Positions 8,131-18,966 of a DNA stretch of 64,000 nt are shown piece after piece. The notes beneath the pieces are model-generated. The model was not told the DNA's origin. It searched no databases and saw nothing but the letters and a program-made list of their open reading frames with translations. A program made the translations under genes and the position numbers. The stretch comes from Reyranella aquatilis. Its GTDB lineage: Bacteria; Pseudomonadota; Alphaproteobacteria; Reyranellales; Reyranellaceae. The stretch spans positions 62,001 through 126,000 of the forward strand of contig NZ_JAJISD010000006.1 of assembly GCF_020880995.1 (NCBI RefSeq), read 5' to 3'. Position 1 is the first letter of the stretch, and the number at the start of each line of letters is the position of its first letter.

Positions 8131-9174
8131 TTGAGTGCAAGCGGATCGGCCGACCTCCTCATCGAGGGTGTCGGAAAGCGTTTCGGGGATGTGGTCGCAC
8201 TGGATCACGTCTCGCTGCAGGTGGCCCAGGGCGAGCTGCTCACCATCCTGGGTCCCAGCGGTTCCGGGAAAACCACGCTGCTCAAGGTCGTCGCGGGTTT
8301 CGAGACGCCCGACGCCGGCCGCGTGACGGTGGGCGGTGTCGAGATCACCGCGTTGCCGCCCGCGAAGCGGGACATCGGCATGGTGTTCCAGAACTACGCG
8401 CTGTTTCCCCATCTCAGCGTCGCGGCCAACGTCGCGTTTCCGCTGGAGATGCGGAACGTCGCGAAGCCCGAGATCGAGCGCCGTGTCGCCGAGGCCCTGG
8501 CGATGGTCGAGCTGAAGGGCTACGAGGCACGGCTGCCGCGGCAATTGTCAGGCGGCCAGCAGCAGCGCGTGGCGCTGGCGCGTGCCATCGTCTTCAACCC
8601 GCGGCTCCTGCTGCTCGACGAGCCGTTCGGCGCGCTCGACCGCAAGCTGCGCGAGACGATGCAGCTCGAAGTGCGCCGCCTGCAGCGCCGCCTCGGGCTC
8701 ACCACCATCTTCATCACCCATGACCAGGAAGAGGCGCTGGTCCTGTCCGACCGCATCGCGGTGATGAACAGGGGCACGATCCAGCAGATCGCGACCACGA
8801 CCGAGATCTACGAGCGGCCGGCCAACGATTTCGTCGCCGACTTCGTGGGCGAGAGCAACATCTTCCACGGCACGATGAGCGCGCCCGGCATGGTGGTCCT
8901 GGACGGCGGCCGCGCGCTGCAGGTGAGGAGCGACAAGCCCGCGGGCGCGAAGGTCGGCGTGCTGATGCGCCCCGAGCGATTCGCGCCGTCGGGTGCCAAC
9001 GCCTTCAGCGGCGAGGTGATCGAATCGGTTTATCTCGGCACGTCGTTCAAGCTGCGGCTGGCCTGCGAGGGCGGCCCGGAACTGCTGGTGCGCCAGCCTG
9101 CCCGCGGCGCGCTGCCCGCCGCCGGTGCCCGCGTGACGGTCGGCATCGAGCCCGAGTCGATCCATGTGTTCTGA
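8131..9174 (+). CDS. ABC transporter ATP-binding protein, PotA type
   Basis: A 347-residue ATPase with Walker A GPSGSGKT at 41-48, Q-loop MVFQN near 87, signature LSGGQ at 139-143, Walker B LLLLDEP at 159-165, H-loop His197 and a C-terminal TOBE region. It starts at TTG 8131, six bases after the binding-protein stop; no ATG or GTG lies between it and the Walker A region in this frame, so the TTG is the likely start. It powers the importer encoded by the next two genes and is a diverged paralogue of the ATPase at 4763-5848. Confidence 0.93.
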   Translation: MSASGSADLLIEGVGKRFGDVVALDHVSLQVAQGELLTILGPSGSGKTTLLKVVAGFETPDAGRVTVGGVEITALPPAKRDIGMVFQNYALFPHLSVAANVAFPLEMRNVAKPEIERRVAEALAMVELKGYEARLPRQLSGGQQQRVALARAIVFNPRLLLLDEPFGALDRKLRETMQLEVRRLQRRLGLTTIFITHDQEEALVLSDRIAVMNRGTIQQIATTTEIYERPANDFVADFVGESNIFHGTMSAPGMVVLDGGRALQVRSDKPAGAKVGVLMRPERFAPSGANAFSGEVIESVYLGTSFKLRLACEGGPELLVRQPARGALPAAGARVTVGIEPESIHVF

Positions 9175-9190
9175 GCGCGAGCCCCTACGA

Positions 9191-9299
9191 CCTCATTCTG
9201 AGGAGCATCGCGCAGCGATGCGTCTCGCAGGATGGGCCGCAGGGACGGTGCTCATTCCCATCCTTCGAGACGGCGCTGCGCGCCTCCTCAGGATGAGGG
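9191..9299. repeat. Family A palindromic repeat pair (REP-like), copy 1
   Basis: Two roughly 45 bp units in head-to-head orientation (9191-9236 and 9257-9299). Each unit is CCTCATYCTGAGGAG, a variable inner stem, then CGTCTCGMAGGATGG. The inner stems here are GCATCGC/GCGATGC and GGCGC/GCGCC. The pair separates the ATPase from the permease gene and ends 8 bp before the permease GTG. Confidence 0.85.
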
Positions 9300-9306
9300 G
9301 TATGTC

Positions 9307-10122
9307 GTGACTGGCCGCGGCTTCCTCCCCGCGCTGCCGGCACTGATCCTGCTGTTCGTGTTCTTCCTGTTCCCGGTCGTGCGCATGCTGGGGTTCAGCC
9401 TCGAAGGTGGGACGCTCGACTGGTACGCCAAGGCGCTGGGCGAGCAGCTCTACCTGCGCGTCTTCTGGAACACGTTCGAGATCGCGCTGCTGGTCACCTT
9501 CTTCTGCCTGCTGCTGGGCTATCCGCTGGGCTTCCTGATGGCCACGACCACGCCCTTCTGGGCGACGGTGGGCTTCATCTTCGTCCTGCTGCCGCTCTGG
9601 ACCTCGGTGCTGGTGCGCACCTATGCCTGGATGGTGCTGCTGGGGCGCAACGGCGTGTTCAACCGCACGCTGATGGAGGCCGGGATCACCACCGATCCGA
9701 TCCCAATGCTGCACAATTTCACCGGCGTTCTGATCGGTATGGTGCACGTGCTGCTGCCCTACATGGTGCTGCCGATCTACGGCGCGGTGCGCAAGGTCGA
9801 TCCGGCCATTCCGGCCGCCGCGGCCGGCCTCGGCGCGTCGAGCTTCGCGATCTTCCGCCGCATCTACCTGCCGCTCACCCTCAACGGCATCTTTGCCGGC
9901 TCCGTCCTCGTCTTCGTGCTGTCGCTCGGCTTCTTCATCACCCCGGCGCTGCTGGGCGGCGGTCGCGTGATGATGATCGCGGTCCTGATCGAGCAGCAGG
10001 TGCGCGAGGCGCTGAACTGGCCGTTCGCGGCGGCCCTCTCCGCGGTGCTGCTGGTCTTCACCTTCGCCGTCTATGCGATGGCGCAGCGCTTCACGCGGAG
10101 CGAGGCGGAGGCCGCGCGATGA
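9307..10122 (+). CDS. ABC transporter permease, PotB type
   Basis: A 271-residue permease. The GTG at 9307 is preferred because the frame upstream (from 9232) runs through a non-coding family A repeat and encodes an arginine-rich stretch with no counterpart in permeases. From the GTG the protein opens directly with a hydrophobic segment (ALPALILLFVFFLFPVV). The coupling loop is AAAAGLGAS before YLPLT. Its last four bases overlap the next permease (ATGA). The pair forms the channel for the binding protein at 7060. Confidence 0.9.
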   Translation: MTGRGFLPALPALILLFVFFLFPVVRMLGFSLEGGTLDWYAKALGEQLYLRVFWNTFEIALLVTFFCLLLGYPLGFLMATTTPFWATVGFIFVLLPLWTSVLVRTYAWMVLLGRNGVFNRTLMEAGITTDPIPMLHNFTGVLIGMVHVLLPYMVLPIYGAVRKVDPAIPAAAAGLGASSFAIFRRIYLPLTLNGIFAGSVLVFVLSLGFFITPALLGGGRVMMIAVLIEQQVREALNWPFAAALSAVLLVFTFAVYAMAQRFTRSEAEAAR

Positions 10123-10910
10123 GGACTCCTCCCAGCCGGCGCCTGCTCGTCATAGCCTGCGGCCTCATCTACTTCTTCCTGATGCTGCCGCTGCTGGTTG
10201 TCTTCCCGATCTCGCTGTCGTCGGCACCGTACATGCAGTTCCCGCCGCCCGGTCTTTCCTGGCAGTGGTACGAGCGCTACCTCGACGATCCGCAATGGAT
10301 CGACGCCACCTGGCGCTCGCTCTATATCGGCGCGGCAACGGCGATCTTCGCCCTGGCACTGGGCGTGCCGCTGGCCTTCGCGCTGGTGCGCGGGCGCTTC
10401 TTCGGCCGCGTCCTGATCGACCGGCTCGCGCTGGCGCCGGTCATCGTGCCGACCATCATCCTCTCGGTCGCGGTCTACGGCCTGTTCGCCAAGCTGAAGC
10501 TGATCGGCACCTGGTACGGACTCGTCATCGCCCATACGGTGCTGGCGCTGCCCTTCGTGGTGCTGGTGATCGTGGCCGGCCTGCGCGATTTCGACCGCTC
10601 GCTGGAGCAGGCCGCCGAGGGGCTGGGCGCCAGCCGCTGGCGCACGCTCTCTCGGGTCACCCTGCCGCTGCTGCGGCCCAGCCTCGTCTCGGCCGGGTTG
10701 CTGGCCTTCATCTCCTCGTTCGACGAGGTCGTCGTCGCGCTGTTCCTGGCCGGCGCGAACATGACGCTCCCGAAGAAGATGTTCGACAACATCCTGATGG
10801 AGATCGACCCGACCATCGCTGCCGTCTCGGTGATGCAGATCCTGCTGGTCTCCGTCGTGCTGGTGCTGATCGGCCGCTTCGGCCGCGGCCTTAAGGATAG
10901 TGCGAGATGA
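10119..10910 (+). CDS. ABC transporter permease, PotC type
   Basis: A 263-residue permease with about six membrane segments. The coupling loop QAAEGLGASRWR near residues 163-174 precedes VTLPLLRPS. It is translationally coupled to the preceding permease by a 4 bp overlap. The motif AFISSFDEVVVALFL is typical of the second permease of spermidine/putrescine-type importers and is echoed by SFIISFDEVTVTMFL in the paralogue at 1669-2469. Confidence 0.93.
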   Translation: MRTPPSRRLLVIACGLIYFFLMLPLLVVFPISLSSAPYMQFPPPGLSWQWYERYLDDPQWIDATWRSLYIGAATAIFALALGVPLAFALVRGRFFGRVLIDRLALAPVIVPTIILSVAVYGLFAKLKLIGTWYGLVIAHTVLALPFVVLVIVAGLRDFDRSLEQAAEGLGASRWRTLSRVTLPLLRPSLVSAGLLAFISSFDEVVVALFLAGANMTLPKKMFDNILMEIDPTIAAVSVMQILLVSVVLVLIGRFGRGLKDSAR

Positions 10911-10920
10911 CGACGTTGCC

Positions 10921-11025
10921 GACCCTTCGAGACGGCCGCGAAGCGGCCTCCTCAGGGTGAGGTGGAAGTGTAGTGAAACCCTCATCCTGAGGAGCGGTCC
11001 AAAGGACCGCGTCTCGAAGGATGGG
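10921..11025. repeat. Family A palindromic repeat pair, copy 2
   Basis: Two units in opposite orientation: 10921-10962 (inner stem GGCCGC/GCGGCC) and 10979-11025 (inner stem GCGGTCC/GGACCGC). The outer sequences CCTCATCCTGAGGAG and GTCTCGAAGGATGG are kept while the inner stem differs in sequence but not in pairing. The pair lies between the second permease and the amine oxidase gene. Confidence 0.85.
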
Positions 11026-11039
11026 CCAAGGAGCTGGTG

Positions 11040-12374
11040 ATGGCTGACAGCGTCTTCCACAAGGATTTCAAGGCGACGCCCTGGTGGTGGGAATGGTGGC
11101 ATCCCTCCAACGAGCTGAGCCAGGACCCGCCGCTCAAGACCGACGTGCTGGTGGTGGGCGCGGGCTATGGCGGCCTGTCGACGGCGCTGGAACTGGGGCG
11201 CTCGGGCGTCGAGGTGACCGTGCTGGAGCGCGGCGATTTCGGTGTCGGCGCCTCGACGCGCAACGGCGGCGGCGTCAGCGGCGGCACGACCATGGGCAAG
11301 GGCTTCTCCGGCAAGGGCGTCGGTGGCGACCCGGAGGCCTGGAAGAAGGTGATGGCGCGCATGCTGAGCGACGCTGCCGATTCGCTCACGCAGGTCGAGA
11401 CCGTGATCCAGCGCGAGGGCATCGAGTGCTACTGGCGCATGAACGGCCGCTTCAGCGGCGCCTACACACCGCGCCATTTCGCCGAGCAGCAGGCCAAGGT
11501 CGCGACCTACAACGAGAAGGCGGCGCTTGGCACCTACATGGTCCCGCGCGAGCGCCAGCGCGAGGAGATCGCGTCGGACTATTACTATGGCGGCATGGTC
11601 GTGGAACGCACCGGCCAGCTCCATCCCGCACTCTACTATGGCGGCCTGCTGAAGGCGGCGCATCGTGCCGGCGCCCGGCTCTGCGCCAACTGCGACGCGG
11701 AAAAGATCGAGCGCAAGTCGGGCGGCGGCTTCCGCGTGCTGACCAGCAAGGGCCCGATCGAGGCGCGCGAGGTGGTGATCGCCACCAATGGCTACACGAC
11801 CGAACTGACGCCGACCCTGCGCCGCAAGCTGGTGCCCGTGGCCAGCCACATCATCGCCACCGAGGAGCTGCCCGAGGATCTGGTGCAGAGCCTGATCCCG
11901 AAGAACCGCGTCGTCTCCGACACCAAGCGGGTGCTCTGCTACTACCGGCAATCGCCGGACAACAAGCGTGTGATCTTCGGCGGCCGCGCCCGCTTCACCC
12001 AGGTGACGCCGGAAGTCAGCGCGCCGGTGCTGCATGGCTACATGCTGGAGCGCTGGCCGCAGCTCAAGGGCGTGAAGGTGACCCACGCCTGGACCGGCAA
12101 CGTTGCCTTCGCTTTCGACTTCCTGCCGCACATGGGCGTGGAGCAGGGCATGCACTACCTGATGGCGTGCAACGGCTCGGGCGTCGCGATGATGTCCTAT
12201 CTCGGCTACCAGACCGCGCGGAAGATCGCCGGCGGCTCGAACGCGCCGGTCAACGCCTTCGACGGCCAGGATTTCCCGACCGTGCCCTTCTACAACGGCA
12301 ATCCCGAATGGGTGCTGCCCTTCGTCGGCGCCTGGTACCGCACCCGCGACTGGTGGGACCGGGTGAGGGCATAA
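11040..12374 (+). CDS. FAD-dependent amine oxidoreductase (DAO family, PuuB-like)
   Basis: A 444-residue flavoprotein with the FAD-binding GAGYGG at 40-45 and the following acidic residue in VLERGDFG, then a second conserved block STRNGGGVSGG. Such DAO-family proteins oxidise amines, glutamylated amines or imino acids. The start is the ATG at 11040 with AAGGAG about 8 bases before it; a GTG at 11037 is less likely. It is the fifth gene of the importer operon, so it probably acts on the imported compound. It is a paralogue of the truncated oxidase at 1-505. There is no signal peptide, so it is cytoplasmic. Confidence 0.9.
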   Translation: MADSVFHKDFKATPWWWEWWHPSNELSQDPPLKTDVLVVGAGYGGLSTALELGRSGVEVTVLERGDFGVGASTRNGGGVSGGTTMGKGFSGKGVGGDPEAWKKVMARMLSDAADSLTQVETVIQREGIECYWRMNGRFSGAYTPRHFAEQQAKVATYNEKAALGTYMVPRERQREEIASDYYYGGMVVERTGQLHPALYYGGLLKAAHRAGARLCANCDAEKIERKSGGGFRVLTSKGPIEAREVVIATNGYTTELTPTLRRKLVPVASHIIATEELPEDLVQSLIPKNRVVSDTKRVLCYYRQSPDNKRVIFGGRARFTQVTPEVSAPVLHGYMLERWPQLKGVKVTHAWTGNVAFAFDFLPHMGVEQGMHYLMACNGSGVAMMSYLGYQTARKIAGGSNAPVNAFDGQDFPTVPFYNGNPEWVLPFVGAWYRTRDWWDRVRA

Positions 12375-12393
12375 GGCCGCCTGAACAAATAAG

Positions 12394-12502
12394 CCTCACC
12401 CTGAGGAGCACCGCGTAGCGGTGCGTCTCGAAGGGTCGGCACGAGCACCGCGCCTGTGCCCATCCTTCGAGACGGTCGCTGCGCGACCTCCTCAGGATGA
12501 GG
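12394..12502. repeat. Family A palindromic repeat pair, copy 3
   Basis: Units at 12394-12439 (inner stem GCACCGC/GCGGTGC) and 12459-12502 (inner stem GGTCGC/GCGACC) in opposite orientation. They lie between the convergent ends of the amine oxidase gene and the binding-protein gene at 12539. This is the third such pair within 3.3 kb; no copy was seen elsewhere in the window. Confidence 0.85.
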
Positions 12503-12538
12503 CCAAGTGTTGCGAGATGCTCGTGGAGTCCCGCGTTC

Positions 12539-14140
12539 CTACTTCATCGTGATCGGCGAGAAGTCCTGGAACCAGTTCTGGGCCTGCACGAAGCCCGTCA
12601 CCTTGGGCGACAGGGCGCGCGGCGCCACGTCGTGGGTCACGAACAGGAACAGCGCGTCGTCGACGATCTTCTCGTGCACCTTCTTCAGCGCCTCGTCCTG
12701 CGCCTTCGAATCGAAGGTCGTGCGCGCCTTCTCCAGCAGCGCGTCCATGCCGGGGTCCTGGTAGAAGCCCCAGTTGGTGCCGTTGGGCGCCACCAGCTTC
12801 GAATCGAGATGGCGGATGAAGGCGGTGAACGGGTCCTGGATGAAGTAGCTGAAGTTCAGCGCACTGGCGCCCTTGGCGAGATCGGACTTCGCACCGGCCC
12901 GCCACAGGTTGATCAGCGTGTTCCACTCGGCGACCTCGAACTCGATCTTGATTCCGACGTCGGCGAGGTTCTGCTGGATGTACTCGTTCATCGGCAGCGG
13001 CAGCATCTGGCCCGACCCCGAACTCGAGATCAGCACCTTGGCAGTCACCGGCTTGGCCTTGCTGAAGCCCGCTTCGGCCAGCAGCTTCTTCGCCGCTTCC
13101 GGATCGTACTTCACGTCGAAGCTCGGATTGCCGAACCACTGGCTGCCCGGCGTGAGGAAGCCCTTGGCCGGAATCATCATGCCTTTCAGCAGCACCTTCA
13201 GCCCCTCGCGGTCGACGGCGAGGTTGGCCGCCTTGCGCACGCGGATGTCCTTCCACGGCGAGCCGTCGGCGAAGGAGAGGTGCCAGGTCCAGTTGTGCGG
13301 ATAGGCGTTGCTGATGATCTTGAACCCGGCCTTCTCCAGGCTCGGCACGGCGTCGGGCGAGGGCGCCTCGATCCAGTCGACCTGGCCCGACCGCAGCGCC
13401 GCCGTGCGGGTCGCGGGCTCGGGGATCGGCAGCAGGACCATCTTGTCGAGCTTCGGGATCCGGGCCTTGTCCCAGTACTCCTTGTTCGGCGACAGCTCGG
13501 CGCGGGTCTGCGGCTGGAAGGCCGTCACCGTCCACGGGCCGGTGCCCGACGGCGTCTGCGCGAACTTGTTCCAGTCCTTGCCGACCTTCTCCCACTGCGC
13601 CGGGCTCGACATCATGACCCAGGAAATCTGGTAGGGCAGGAAGGCATCGGGCGTCTTGGTCCGGACCTCGACCGTCCTGTCGTCGATCACCTTGTAGGAG
13701 GCGACGGCGGGAATGCGCGAGCGGCCCTGCGCGGCCTGCTTCGGGTCGAACTGCGGGGACTTGTCGTTCAGCAGCTTTTCCAGGTTCCAGACGACGGCGT
13801 CGGCCTTGAACTCGCTGCCGTCGTGGAACTTCACGCCTTCGCGCAGGGTGAAGGTCCAGCGGGTCGGATCGGCCTCGTCGACCTTCCAGGACGTGGCGAG
13901 GCCGGGCACCAGCACCGAGGCCTTGTCGGCCGACGACAGGTCCCAGTTGATGAGGCCGTCATAGACCGTATAGCCCATGAACCGCATGCCCTCGCCGCCC
14001 TGGTCGGTCTGGCCGGTGGTGAGCGGGATGTCCGAGGCCGTCATGCCGATACGGAGCGTGCCCTGCGCCAGCACCGGGGTCGCGGCCAGCGATGCCAGCA
14101 GCGCGACGGTCCCCAGAACGGCTTTGTTGCGGAAGATCAT
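12539..14140 (-). CDS. ABC peptide/nickel-type solute-binding protein (family 5)
   Basis: A 533-residue periplasmic protein with a Sec signal peptide ending near residue 25 (TPVLAQ-GTLRIGM). It carries the family 5 pattern WTFTLREGVKFHDGSEFKADAVVW and later GTGPW. This family delivers oligopeptides, nickel complexes, glutathione or sugars to Dpp/Opp-type transporters. No permease or ATPase genes adjoin it: upstream is katG in divergent orientation and downstream a repeat. It therefore either uses a transporter encoded elsewhere or is a genuine orphan. Confidence 0.92.
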   Translation of the reverse strand: MIFRNKAVLGTVALLASLAATPVLAQGTLRIGMTASDIPLTTGQTDQGGEGMRFMGYTVYDGLINWDLSSADKASVLVPGLATSWKVDEADPTRWTFTLREGVKFHDGSEFKADAVVWNLEKLLNDKSPQFDPKQAAQGRSRIPAVASYKVIDDRTVEVRTKTPDAFLPYQISWVMMSSPAQWEKVGKDWNKFAQTPSGTGPWTVTAFQPQTRAELSPNKEYWDKARIPKLDKMVLLPIPEPATRTAALRSGQVDWIEAPSPDAVPSLEKAGFKIISNAYPHNWTWHLSFADGSPWKDIRVRKAANLAVDREGLKVLLKGMMIPAKGFLTPGSQWFGNPSFDVKYDPEAAKKLLAEAGFSKAKPVTAKVLISSSGSGQMLPLPMNEYIQQNLADVGIKIEFEVAEWNTLINLWRAGAKSDLAKGASALNFSYFIQDPFTAFIRHLDSKLVAPNGTNWGFYQDPGMDALLEKARTTFDSKAQDEALKKVHEKIVDDALFLFVTHDVAPRALSPKVTGFVQAQNWFQDFSPITMK

Positions 14141-14264
14141 GGCGAAGGTCCCTGTTTCCTTGTGGTCGTTGTCTCCGCAGACGCCAGAACCATGCCAAAG
14201 GATAGGTAGCGCCCCCCTGCCGAGCGTTCGAAAGTGCCTCCGTTCGACAAAGAACGTGACTTTT

Positions 14265-16490
<2,226 letters not shown>

Positions 16491-16509
16491 TCCGCGTCAC
16501 CTGAAAACC

Positions 16510-16545
16510 GAAAGCCCGCCCGGTGAAAGCCGTGGCGGGCCTTTC
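16510..16545 (+). terminator. Rho-independent-type hairpin after katG
   Basis: The stem GAAAG-CCCGCC pairs with GGCGGG-CCTTTC, with one bulged base and a loop of about 13. It begins 20 bp after the katG stop. There is only a short T run in the stem, so termination is probable rather than certain. Confidence 0.6.
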
Positions 16546-16550
16546 ATATC

Positions 16551-16634
16551 CGTCGTCCCGAGCGAAGCCGCCGGCAGGGCGGCGCACTCAAGGGACCTCT
16601 TTCCGACAAGACGCGGCGTGCGTCGGGAAAGAGG
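16551..16634. repeat. Family D intergenic repeat, copy 1
   Basis: This starts CGTCGTCCCGAGCGAAG and continues to an inverted repeat, CCTCTTTCCGAC at 16596-16607 and GTCGGGAAAGAGG at 16622-16634. A related element with the same CGTCGTCYCGA lead and a GGTCTCTC-type stem occurs at 60753-60877. It lies between the convergent ends of katG and the AT-rich orphan gene. Confidence 0.55.
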
Positions 16635-16670
16635 AGTGGGGGAATGGGAAGGATGTCGGTCATCCTGCGT

Positions 16671-18908
16671 CTACTGAAGATCAATAAGCCGCTTTTTCTG
16701 CCTCTGAGCTTCTGTGTCGAGTTCCTTGTAGTCACCACGTATCAGTAGTGGCGCAATAACCATCTGGGTCGTTACGTTGGATATCTGCCTGTTCGAATTG
16801 TATTCGACGCAAACGACAAGAGTTGATGGCGCTTCAAAAGTCAGGCAGCTGATCATGCCTTGCCGCTCTATTTCCGCGGCATGCGGATGACTGCCCTCCC
16901 GGCAAATCCAGATTTGAAGTGGCGGCTCGCTGTTGAATCCGATTCTTCGGACTGGGTGGAGTTTCAACGATTCGCTAAGTGTCAGCAGTTGTGTTTCTAG
17001 GTGCTTTCGGCCCTCGTCGCCGTAGTTGCGCAAGTGGGCGTCGGCGCGTAACCAGCCCTTGGGGTGTATCCGGTTGAGCGCATCGAGAAGTGCTTGCAAT
17101 TCGACAGGGTATACCTGACGCGGCGGCGGACGAGTTTGCCAGTCTTCACGTTCAAAATGTCGATCAACTACATCGCTGAAAGACGCTGTCGTGACCATAG
17201 ATGCGGTTTCGAGCATGTCAGTGAGGTTCTGATCGAAGCGGTTTTTGGTAATGTAGGCACCTAGATGGTCAAGTTCATCGAAAATGTGAGCTTGAACTAT
17301 GCCGGCGATAGCTTGGCGTACTTCTAGGTAATGGAATAGCTCACCCGCGGTTGGTAAAAATCTACGAAGCACAAAGAGGTCGTCGACTGACATTGAGATG
17401 AACGGATGAACCCCAAGCAGAGGCTTAACTTCCGGGAGGGCTTTGCACATTGATGAAAATGGAGTGAACGACTCGATCGTCAATCCAATAGGCAGAATAA
17501 GTCTGAAGGACTCTCTTTTAAGTAGTGCGACCTGCTCATGCTGCCCGTTGACTAGCCGAAACAGCGCGACTTCTCGTGCGCTCGAAAGATACTCCAGGAA
17601 GCGTCGACATTGGTTAAATGCCTCGACGACCAAGCTCTGGATCGTTCGCACATGCACCTGATAGTTGGTCGCGGGCGAATGCATGGCCATCACGCCGCCT
17701 TTTGACTCGATCACGAGCAGGACGTCGTCAACTACGCCAACGAGATCCGTTTCAACCCATTCTCCCGTCTCTGGATCCTTGAAGTAGACTTCTTCAAAAA
17801 AAGTCGCTTGCGAAAGTTGATCTTTGAGGATCTTGGGAAAAGATCGCTCAACTAGTTTCGATTGGCTTCGGGCCCAAGTGTCGCGATACGCAGGAAGGCG
17901 CTTGAGTAATGCCCATTGTATTGCGCGATAAGCTGAATCTCGAACAAATTGCGGATCTGTCGCGTAGTAATCTGCTCCGAGTCTAATTAACGGCCGCACG
18001 CGCGCGGGCAGTCGCCTAAAAGGGGTGCCTTTGTATGGGCCGTCGGCAAAGAAACTCTGCTCTTCACCAAATTCGTACGAGAGGTCAGCCAAGAGAAGAC
18101 TTGGCAGCTGAGTCTTTTTTGAGAGGTTGCAGATCCCACCCATGAATACATCTGCCCAAGCTTCTGTCATCTTGGTGTCAAATTCTGGATCTTGCGATCT
18201 CAGTTCGGCAATTGCCTCTTCTTTGGATAGATTTCTTGTGGCGCTCAATGACTGGTGCTTGGCGAAGTTATCCTGCATCGCAAGCGTGGCGTTGCTAAAT
18301 CCAACGCGTAGCGAGTCAGAGATGGTTTGAATGCCTAAAGCTATTGCATGAGAGTCGGTGCCGTATGCTTGTTGCAATGCGTCATCATGTGGCGCCAATA
18401 CAAACTCAAAGAACTCCTTCTCAAGAACCTGATAGCGATGGCCGCGAATTATGAGCCACGAGGTTTTCGCCTGAAATTCGACAGTTCGCGATTCGGTGCC
18501 AAACTCTGCGCTTGCGCTTGTGACGCTGCTAGCCATCGCATGCATCATTGCGGTGTTAGCCATGCTTGAGCAGCAGATAAGAAGCTCCTTAGCTTTTGAT
18601 TCGTCCAGCTTTTTTGTTGGGTAATGGCCTGGGGTCGTGCTCCATACCGCATGCATATATTCCAGCGTATGCTGAAATTGTCTTGTGAGGTCCGAGTCGC
18701 TCGGTTGTTCTTCGATATCCCTGCTTTCCTTTAGTCGTCTAACGGCGAATTGTGCCCAGACATATCCTAAGAGCTCGATTGGTGGTTGAGCGATGATCAG
18801 CTCTCGGATCTTCAACGCAAGTGCTTCGATTTCGGCTCGTGTCTTCTCAGATTCTGCGAGAGCCTGTTCGGTCGATAAAGTGGGCGGCGGGTTGTCGGTT
18901 TGCGTCAT
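16671..18908 (-). CDS. Large orphan protein with PD-(D/E)XK nuclease signature
   Basis: A 745-residue soluble protein not recognised as any named family. The visible clue is a PD-(D/E)XK-type core: FFEEVYF at 370-376, Asp388 in ETDLVGVVDD, then a hydrophobic strand and Glu401-Ser-Lys403 in LLVIESKGG. This D-x12-ExK spacing is that of restriction-like endonuclease folds. The N-terminal 350 residues are mostly helical, and the C-terminal 340 residues show no known motif. There is no signal peptide or membrane segment. Base and codon use are clearly AT-richer than in neighbours, and the gene stands alone between katG and cobalamin genes, pointing to horizontal transfer. A role in defence or DNA processing is an inference; an inactive or structural nuclease-fold protein is an alternative. 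Confidence 0.85.
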   Translation of the reverse strand: MTQTDNPPPTLSTEQALAESEKTRAEIEALALKIRELIIAQPPIELLGYVWAQFAVRRLKESRDIEEQPSDSDLTRQFQHTLEYMHAVWSTTPGHYPTKKLDESKAKELLICCSSMANTAMMHAMASSVTSASAEFGTESRTVEFQAKTSWLIIRGHRYQVLEKEFFEFVLAPHDDALQQAYGTDSHAIALGIQTISDSLRVGFSNATLAMQDNFAKHQSLSATRNLSKEEAIAELRSQDPEFDTKMTEAWADVFMGGICNLSKKTQLPSLLLADLSYEFGEEQSFFADGPYKGTPFRRLPARVRPLIRLGADYYATDPQFVRDSAYRAIQWALLKRLPAYRDTWARSQSKLVERSFPKILKDQLSQATFFEEVYFKDPETGEWVETDLVGVVDDVLLVIESKGGVMAMHSPATNYQVHVRTIQSLVVEAFNQCRRFLEYLSSAREVALFRLVNGQHEQVALLKRESFRLILPIGLTIESFTPFSSMCKALPEVKPLLGVHPFISMSVDDLFVLRRFLPTAGELFHYLEVRQAIAGIVQAHIFDELDHLGAYITKNRFDQNLTDMLETASMVTTASFSDVVDRHFEREDWQTRPPPRQVYPVELQALLDALNRIHPKGWLRADAHLRNYGDEGRKHLETQLLTLSESLKLHPVRRIGFNSEPPLQIWICREGSHPHAAEIERQGMISCLTFEAPSTLVVCVEYNSNRQISNVTTQMVIAPLLIRGDYKELDTEAQRQKKRLIDLQ

Positions 18909-18966
18909 TGCAAGAGCGTGAGCGGTTGTTTGAGATACCTTGCCGTGCTTCGGCGATTACGGGCAG

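Noticed and set aside
9232-9306. N-terminal extension of the permease at 9307
   Set aside because: It lies inside a family A palindromic repeat and encodes a charged stretch not found in permeases.
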